DNA of 9,280 bases from assembly GCA_016180275.1 (NCBI GenBank), contig JACPBN010000036.1:1-9280 (forward strand), in the 5' to 3' direction. Below the pieces are notes generated by a model. It was not told the origin of the DNA. It did no database searches and saw only the letters and a list, made by a program, of their open reading frames with translations. Below, in pieces: positions 6,515 to 9,280 of this stretch (position 1 is its first letter; every line of letters begins with the position of its first letter). The stretch is from Candidatus Woesearchaeota archaeon (lineage in GTDB: Archaea > Nanobdellota > Nanobdellia > Woesearchaeales > UBA10200). The translations under genes were made by a program, and so were the position numbers.

Positions 6515-6760
6515 TCAAACATTCTCAAGCATGCTTGCAATGTTCATAAGCTGTGTCCTGACAAAAGAATCTGTATTATTATCTCCGTCTATCATCTCAA
6601 GCTCATGCAATGTTTTATTGACCTTAATGGAAATATTGGTATCTTCTGAAAGTATCTCAACGATTTTTTGCAGCTTCAGCTTTATGCTTTTTGGCACTGT
6701 AGAATCTTCCTGCACTTCCTTTATTGCGCTTATAATCTCTTCAACTTTGTCTTCTGCCAT
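6515..6760 (-). CDS. UPF0147 family protein
   Basis: This 81-residue helical acidic protein is typical in length and pattern of the archaeal UPF0147 family. Recognisable stretches are EVQEDSTVPKSIKLKLQKIV near residues 15-34, then LSEDTNISIKVNKTLHELE, and the terminal DSFVRTQLMNIASMLENV. Known structures of the family are small helical bundles; no function is established to my knowledge. It lies between pfdB (47 bases upstream) and the GTPase gene. A TATA-like run at about 6785-6795 gives it a probable leaderless transcript of its own. Its conserved company of L37Ae, RpoP, Pcc1 and prefoldin suggests a role near translation or protein folding, which is inference. Confidence 0.9.
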   Translation of the reverse strand: MAEDKVEEIISAIKEVQEDSTVPKSIKLKLQKIVEILSEDTNISIKVNKTLHELEMIDGDNNTDSFVRTQLMNIASMLENV

Positions 6761-6784
6761 TTTTTATAAAACATCTAACTAGAA

Positions 6785-6796
6785 TTTTTATACGTC
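6785..6796 (-). promoter_or_regulatory. TATA-box-like promoter of UPF0147
   Basis: On the minus strand CGTATAAAAATT lies about 25-36 bases before the ATG at 6760, suggesting a leaderless start independent of pfdB. Confidence 0.45.
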
Positions 6797-6807
6797 TTTT
6801 TTAATTA

Positions 6808-7152
6808 TTATTTTGACTTTGCCTGTAATGCGCTCATAACATCTGCCTGCAATGAACTTGCCTTATCTTTTAGCTGTTTTTCCTGTTTTTCAAGGCTTCT
6901 TATTCTAAGTTCTACCATCTCTTTCTTTGATTTCAAGTCTTTATCAAGCTCATCTTTTGTTTTTTTAATCATTATATTGCCAATAATCTTATAGCTCTCT
7001 TTTGCATCTTTTAATTCAGTCAGTGCAGAATCCATCTCAAGAAGCTGCGCACTGTATTGTTGTCTCTGCCCTAGTAATTGCTGCATGTTCTGCTCAAGCA
7101 TCTGCAGTTGCTGTATCTTCTGTTCTGTGTCTTTAGGTATTTTATCTGCCAT
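6808..7152 (-). CDS. pfdB: prefoldin subunit beta
   Basis: This is a 114-residue subunit of the archaeal hexameric prefoldin chaperone (two alpha, four beta), which captures unfolded proteins in the cytosol and passes them to the thermosome. The sequence has the two long coiled-coil helices of the beta subunit: about 6-45 (EQKIQQLQMLEQNMQQLLGQ...) and about 70-108. A linking hairpin contains the conserved ALTELKDAKESYKIIGNIMI (about 43-62), whose YKxxGxxxI pattern is diagnostic. The length matches the family. It follows pcc1 by 96 bases, a spacer filled with three hairpins, the last of which (7156-7172) sits directly before the ATG. A near-copy of this hairpin precedes rpoP. The gene order L37Ae-rpoP-pcc1-pfdB is a familiar archaeal arrangement. 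Confidence 0.95.
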   Translation of the reverse strand: MADKIPKDTEQKIQQLQMLEQNMQQLLGQRQQYSAQLLEMDSALTELKDAKESYKIIGNIMIKKTKDELDKDLKSKKEMVELRIRSLEKQEKQLKDKASSLQADVMSALQAKSK

Positions 7153-7155
7153 AAC

Positions 7156-7172
7156 CTTTTGCTCCGCAAAAG
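7156..7172 (-). promoter_or_regulatory. hairpin immediately before the pfdB start codon
   Basis: CTTTTGC (7156-7162) and GCAAAAG (7166-7172) form a perfect 7-bp stem with a 3-base loop, ending three bases before the ATG at 7152. The 3' arm supplies AAAGG, which could serve as a weak ribosome binding site that the stem would cover. A related hairpin stands in the same place before rpoP. Confidence 0.6.
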
Positions 7173-7184
7173 CTTAACCAAACC

Positions 7185-7241
7185 GTCGTGATATTTCGTT
7201 TCACTCAATATCACAACACGACTGATTAAACTTTTTTAATC
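7185..7241 (-). repeat. two hairpins in the pcc1-pfdB spacer
   Basis: The first hairpin pairs 7188-7195 with 7207-7214 (GTGATATT/AATATCAC, 8 bp, 11-base loop). It is extended by GTC/GAC at 7185-7187 and 7220-7222 across a 5-base bulge. The second pairs 7224-7230 with 7235-7241 (GATTAAA/TTTAATC). Both are just downstream of the pcc1 stop codon at 7249 and upstream of pfdB. They may stabilise or process the polycistronic mRNA, or act as a pcc1 terminator; this is inference. Confidence 0.55.
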
Positions 7242-7248
7242 TTCTCTT

Positions 7249-7476
7249 TTATTTATGGGTCTTTTCTAATTTTTCAAACAATTCAAGCATCTTTGACATT
7301 GAATTTGTTATTGCTTTCAGCGCAACATAATCATTTGCTAGCATAATAATCTCAACCTGTTTTGGCTTTTTTCTTATTTTTAGCTCAAAACGATCTTTTT
7401 TATCCTGCTCTTGTGATAAGCATTTATACAATAGCTCTTGATTGCCATCTATCTGAAAAATCACTTTATATTTCAT
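7249..7476 (-). CDS. pcc1: KEOPS complex subunit Pcc1
   Basis: This 75-residue protein is the small dimer-forming subunit of KEOPS, which with Kae1, Bud32 and Cgi121 makes the t6A modification at position 37 of ANN-decoding tRNAs. The beta strands at the start (YKVIFQID) and middle (RFELKIRKKPKQVEIIMLAND), and especially the helix ANDYVALKAITNSMSKMLEL at about 47-66, match the Pcc1 pattern, in which an A-D-ALRA-NS motif is conserved. The length is typical. It lies 42 bases downstream of rpoP, consistent with co-transcription, and is followed by hairpins before pfdB. No other KEOPS subunit is in the window. No clear Shine-Dalgarno site precedes the ATG. Confidence 0.88.
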   Translation of the reverse strand: MKYKVIFQIDGNQELLYKCLSQEQDKKDRFELKIRKKPKQVEIIMLANDYVALKAITNSMSKMLELFEKLEKTHK

Positions 7477-7518
7477 TGGTTATATGCTATCTTAGCCCAA
7501 ATCTATATCCTGCTAAAT

Positions 7519-7659
7519 TCACTTAGCTTTAACCTTAGTTACATTGCTCCTTGGCTTATAAAGTATCTTACTCCCGCAATATGGGCAGCGGACATTCTTT
7601 CTGATATAATCCTGTGCAACATTTTTATTGCAATTAAAACATTTGTATTTTATTGTCAT
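7519..7659 (-). CDS. rpoP: DNA-directed RNA polymerase subunit P (Rpo12/RpoP)
   Basis: This 46-residue protein is the small zinc-binding subunit of archaeal RNA polymerase, homologous to eukaryotic Rpb12 (Rpc10), which helps assembly of the core around Rpo3/Rpo10. Its zinc ribbon reads YKCFNCNKNV (C7, C10) and RCPYCGSKILYKPR (C25, C28). The final basic segment ends in KVKAK. The length is normal for the family. The ATG at 7659 is the only sensible start and the stop is TGA at 7521-7519. It follows L37Ae by 176 bases, an unusually long spacer for this compact genome that contains its own TATA-like box and four hairpins. The hairpin closest to the ATG resembles the one before pfdB. Confidence 0.95.
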   Translation of the reverse strand: MTIKYKCFNCNKNVAQDYIRKNVRCPYCGSKILYKPRSNVTKVKAK

Positions 7660-7665
7660 AGCCTT

Positions 7666-7767
7666 TTGCTTCGCAACAAACTTTAGCTTTGCTAAAGTTT
7701 AATCCCATATAAGGGCTATGCCCTTATCAACCTAAGGTCAATCTAGCTTTTCTCGATTGCCTAGGTT
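7666..7767 (-). promoter_or_regulatory. structured leader of rpoP: four consecutive hairpins
   Basis: Within 102 bases between L37Ae and rpoP lie four inverted repeats. From the rpoP start outward they are: TTGC/GCAA (7666-7669 with 7673-7676, 3-base loop); a perfect 10-bp stem AAACTTTAGC/GCTAAAGTTT (7678-7687 with 7691-7700, 3-base loop); a perfect 8-bp stem ATAAGGGC/GCCCTTAT (7709-7716 with 7720-7727, 3-base loop); and a 13-bp stem with two single-base bulges (7729-7743 with 7755-7767, 11-base loop). A TATA-like box at about 7804-7816 would start an RNA just before the outermost hairpin. The array could be a 5' leader controlling rpoP, a processing or terminator region for L37Ae, or a palindromic repeat insertion. 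No known riboswitch or leader was recognised. Confidence 0.6.
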
Positions 7768-7803
7768 TTGTTAATTCTTGCGGCCCTCCGTTTAAATTCA
7801 AAA

Positions 7804-7816
7804 ATATAGTATAATA
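7804..7816 (-). promoter_or_regulatory. possible TATA-box promoter upstream of the rpoP leader
   Basis: On the minus strand TATTATACTATAT lies downstream of the L37Ae stop. With usual archaeal spacing it would place a transcript start near 7780, giving rpoP a leader of about 120 bases made largely of hairpins. The region is AT-rich, so this is tentative. Confidence 0.35.
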
Positions 7817-7835
7817 AGTTTAATATATTTTAATC

Positions 7836-8174
7836 TTAATATTTAACTGACTGCTCTTTTTCAAATTCTTCTTCTTGTTTCTGTTCTTCTATAATTTCTG
7901 GCACTACTTCTAATTCCTTTAACTGTTCCTCGCTTAATTTGACAGTTTTCTTACCGATAGTATATGCTTTTCCGGCAAATTTTGCAGAACATTTATGGCA
8001 ATGCCATATGCCAATAGCTAATCTTTTTAGCGCGCTGTAATGGCAATGCGGGCATTTGTAACTGGTTTTTTGCTGTAATTCTATAATCCCAAATCTTTCT
8101 TTTGTGGTTCTACCATATCTGGTGCCAAATTTTTTGATAGAGCCGATCTTAAGAGTTTTTTCTTTTCCTGCCAT
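7836..8174 (-). CDS. rpl37ae: 50S ribosomal protein L37Ae (eL43) with charged C-terminal tail
   Basis: This 112-residue protein of the large ribosomal subunit is found in archaea and eukaryotes. It shows the N-terminal basic KIGSIKKFGTRYGRTTKERF segment and a zinc ribbon with C41, C44, C59 and C62 (YKCPHC...WHCHKC), followed by FAGKAYTI. Residues about 80-112 form an acidic, Glu-rich tail (about 30 residues) that most archaeal L37Ae proteins, usually 80-95 residues, lack or have shorter; it may be a lineage feature. I chose the ATG at 8174 rather than the GTG at 8183 because MAGK is the usual start and the TATA-like box at 8188-8198 gives leaderless spacing to the ATG. It heads the L37Ae-rpoP-pcc1-pfdB series. 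Confidence 0.94.
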   Translation of the reverse strand: MAGKEKTLKIGSIKKFGTRYGRTTKERFGIIELQQKTSYKCPHCHYSALKRLAIGIWHCHKCSAKFAGKAYTIGKKTVKLSEEQLKELEVVPEIIEEQKQEEEFEKEQSVKY

Positions 8175-8187
8175 AATAATCACACAT

Positions 8188-8198
8188 AATTTATATAA
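8188..8198 (-). promoter_or_regulatory. TATA-box-like promoter of L37Ae
   Basis: On the minus strand TTATATAAATT lies about 14-24 bases before the ATG at 8174. This is slightly close for a strict leaderless start, but it is the only box in the spacer with good consensus. Confidence 0.4.
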
Positions 8199-8237
8199 CT
8201 TATTCTATAAAACAATAGTGTATTTAAAAAGCTTTTT

Positions 8238-8255
8238 GTTAAAAATAAATTAAAC
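8238..8255 (-). terminator. T-rich terminator after tRNA-Pro
   Basis: Immediately after the tRNA 3' end the minus strand reads GTTTAATTTATTTTTAAC, the kind of oligo-T tract used for intrinsic termination in archaea. A short palindrome AAAAAGCTTTTT follows at 8226-8237. Confidence 0.45.
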
Positions 8256-8355
8256 TGGGGCTGGCCGGATTTGAACCGGCATCGTCCGCTTATTTGCCTG
8301 CAAACGCTTGCATGTCCCAAAGCGGAAAGGATGGACCAAGTTACCCCACAACCCC
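8256..8355 (-). tRNA. tRNA-Pro(UGG) with a 25-nt bulge-helix-bulge intron
   Basis: The gene folds as a full cloverleaf. The acceptor is GGGGTTG/CAGCCCC with discriminator A (8256), the D-stem is GGGT/ATCC with GG in its loop, the anticodon stem is TCCGC/GCGGA, and the T-arm is GCCGG-TTCAAAT-CCGGC. CCA is not encoded. The anticodon loop is TTTGGGA after removal of an intron at the canonical 37/38 position, giving anticodon UGG (proline). The D-arm GGGTAACTTGGT resembles archaeal tRNA-Pro. The mature length is about 75 nt. The intron's presence requires an archaeal splicing endonuclease and supports an archaeal origin. A TATA-like box lies at 8381-8391 and an oligo-T tract follows the gene. Confidence 0.93.
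8286..8310 (-). other. tRNA-Pro intron (25 nt) with strict BHB splice motif
   Basis: The anticodon stem is followed by a 4-bp central helix, TTTG paired with CAAA. It is flanked by 3-nt bulges GGA (5' side) and TAA (3' side), and the inner intron hairpin pairs TGCAA with TTGCA around a GCGT loop. Cutting between the second and third bases of each bulge releases a 25-nt intron beginning ACATGC and ending AAATA. This is the textbook 3-4-3 bulge-helix-bulge arrangement. Confidence 0.85.
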
Positions 8356-8380
8356 GTACTTAACCTAAATTTGTGCTTTA

Positions 8381-8391
8381 ATTTATAAATA
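8381..8391 (-). promoter_or_regulatory. TATA-box-like promoter of tRNA-Pro
   Basis: On the minus strand TATTTATAAAT lies about 26-36 bases before the 5' G of the tRNA at 8355, the standard archaeal promoter spacing. It also separates the tRNA from the coiled-coil gene upstream, which ends at 8432. Confidence 0.55.
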
Positions 8392-8431
8392 TTGTTTTTT
8401 ATAATCGCGCAATAAGCAATACAAGATAATA

Positions 8432-9280
8432 TTATCTGCCTTTTAATTCATACCATGATCTTCTAATGTCATTTCTTAATATTTTCTGCTCATTTTTTAG
8501 CTGTGTTATCTGCTTGATATTTTTTTCGTCATTATCCTCTATAAGCTTACTCAGTTTTGATTCATTTGTATTATACATCAATTTTTTTGCTTTAAGCTCA
8601 TTCAATAACACTTTTCTTTGCTGGATGATCATAGCTTTAACCCTAGACAATGGCAAGCCCAGCCTTAACTTATCTTTTATTGGCAGGTTATTTCTTAACT
8701 TAACTGCTTGCTGATATAGTATTATCGCTTTTTTAATATCCATCAATCTTAAATGGGCATATGCCTCAAATACTTTCTGCTCAATTATTTTTATCCTTTT
8801 ATTTATTCTGTGTTGTTCTTTTTGTTTTTTTCCAAGAGCTTTTTCTTGTTTCTCCGCTTCCTGTTTCTGCTTTTTTAGAATATTCTTATGTTCCTCAGTT
8901 GCAATGTCCTTTACCTCTTCCATCTTATCTCTAAGCCCTGCATACTCTGCATTAAACAGCTCTCTTTCATGCAGAATCTTCTTAGCAATCTCTGCTTTTC
9001 TTCTCTCCTCTTTTTCAATAAGTTTCTTTTCGTTTTTCTGCTCTTCAGCAGCCTTTCTCTCATAAATCTGCTTTGCTCTGACTTCTCTTGCATGCTCAAG
9101 CGAATGCAGTCTCTTTTCTCTGAGCATCTGCTGCTGTTGCCTGTTCTTTTCAATCTCTTCCATCTTATCTCTAAGCCCTGCATACTCTGCATTAAACAAC
9201 TCTCTTTTATGCAGAATCTTCTTAGCAATCTCTGCTTTTCTTCTCTCCTCTTTCTCAATAAGTTTCTTTTCGTTTTTCTG
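8432..9280 (-). CDS. coiled-coil protein with near-identical internal repeats, 5' end outside the window
   Basis: At least 282 residues are visible. The frame is open to the right edge, so the start lies beyond 9280, and the TTG at 9199 is not a credible start because the repeat continues upstream of it. The visible N-terminal half is extremely Lys/Glu/Arg-rich helix with a repeated block. QKNEKKLIEKEERRKAEIAK and then ILH(K/E)RELFNAEYAGLRDK recur after exactly 80 residues. The C-terminal part (from about codon 125 onward) is still helical but less repetitive. It contains AYAHLRLMDIKKAIILYQQA, which resembles a TPR-like or lineage-specific helical-hairpin tail seen in DPANN coiled-coil proteins. 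No signal peptide or membrane segment is visible here. The function is unknown; a scaffolding or filament role is only a guess. It lies upstream of tRNA-Pro on the same strand. Confidence 0.8.
   Translation of the reverse strand, partial: QKNEKKLIEKEERRKAEIAKKILHKRELFNAEYAGLRDKMEEIEKNRQQQQMLREKRLHSLEHAREVRAKQIYERKAAEEQKNEKKLIEKEERRKAEIAKKILHERELFNAEYAGLRDKMEEVKDIATEEHKNILKKQKQEAEKQEKALGKKQKEQHRINKRIKIIEQKVFEAYAHLRLMDIKKAIILYQQAVKLRNNLPIKDKLRLGLPLSRVKAMIIQQRKVLLNELKAKKLMYNTNESKLSKLIEDNDEKNIKQITQLKNEQKILRNDIRRSWYELKGR
8915..9280 (-). repeat. 240-bp-period tandem repeat inside the coiled-coil gene
   Basis: Bases 8915-9040 and 9155-9280 match at 123 of 126 positions, with differences at 8959/9199, 8968/9208 and 9014/9254. 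One changes Glu to Lys and the other two are synonymous. The period is exactly 240 bp (80 codons). The second copy runs into the window edge, so the full unit length and number of copies cannot be seen. The 114 bases between the copies (9041-9154) have no second copy in view. Confidence 0.95.

Noticed and set aside
7784..7789. GGAGGG on the minus strand, a strong Shine-Dalgarno-like sequence
   Set aside because: No start codon with a usable frame lies at suitable spacing downstream, only an immediate TAA, so it was not called a ribosome binding site. It may be part of the rpoP leader.
8911..9258. 115-codon minus-strand frame in the repeat region
   Set aside because: It is a shifted reading of the coiled-coil repeat and its Arg/Cys/Met-rich peptide ends when the repeat ends. 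The main frame is open across the whole region and continues beyond.
8915..9280. CRISPR array or mobile element at the right-hand repeat
   Set aside because: The repeat is 126 bp long at a 240-bp period and lies wholly in frame in a coding region, with no spacers of regular length and no transposase or terminal inverted repeats.

Overview
The window looks like AT-rich archaeal DNA, most likely from a DPANN-type lineage (Woesearchaeota/Pacearchaeota-like). Support comes from ribosomal protein L37Ae, RNA polymerase subunit P (Rpo12), the KEOPS subunit Pcc1, prefoldin beta, UPF0147, DUF371, a DRG/TGS GTPase, and a tRNA-Pro whose intron is bounded by a strict bulge-helix-bulge motif. Many genes have a TATA-like box about 22-30 bases before the ATG and no obvious Shine-Dalgarno site, which points to leaderless transcripts. 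The lineage is an inference from gene content and style, not from a database match.

Left part (1-2845): a possible partial minus-strand ORF leaves the left edge. A plus-strand PUA-like RNA-binding gene of the NOP2/RsmF C-terminal type (162-662) meets, with overlapping stop codons, an orphan gene that may have a divergent kinase-like fold (659-1561). Next come a minus-strand pair overlapping by ATGA, DUF371 then an MCT-1/Tma20-like PUA protein, and a small helical protein (2594-2845) with a clear Shine-Dalgarno site.

Middle (3025-5191): two plus-strand genes, an MscS mechanosensitive channel and an asparagine-synthetase-like PP-loop ligase without a glutaminase domain.

Right part (5260-9280): all on the minus strand. 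In transcription order this holds the 3' part of a coiled-coil protein with near-identical internal repeats, tRNA-Pro(UGG), L37Ae, rpoP (46 aa), pcc1, pfdB, UPF0147 and a DRG-type GTPase. The block from L37Ae to the GTPase is a translation, transcription and proteostasis cluster.

The most notable observations are: (1) the GTPase gene is split by an imperfect 32-bp tandem duplication whose two copies differ only at synonymous positions; (2) four hairpins lie within about 100 bases in the rpoP leader, and three more lie between pcc1 and pfdB, with a shared hairpin just before both start codons; (3) the tRNA intron; (4) the 240-bp-period repeat in the coiled-coil gene. No CRISPR array, transposase or phage module is visible, and no stretch over 300 bases lacks a gene.
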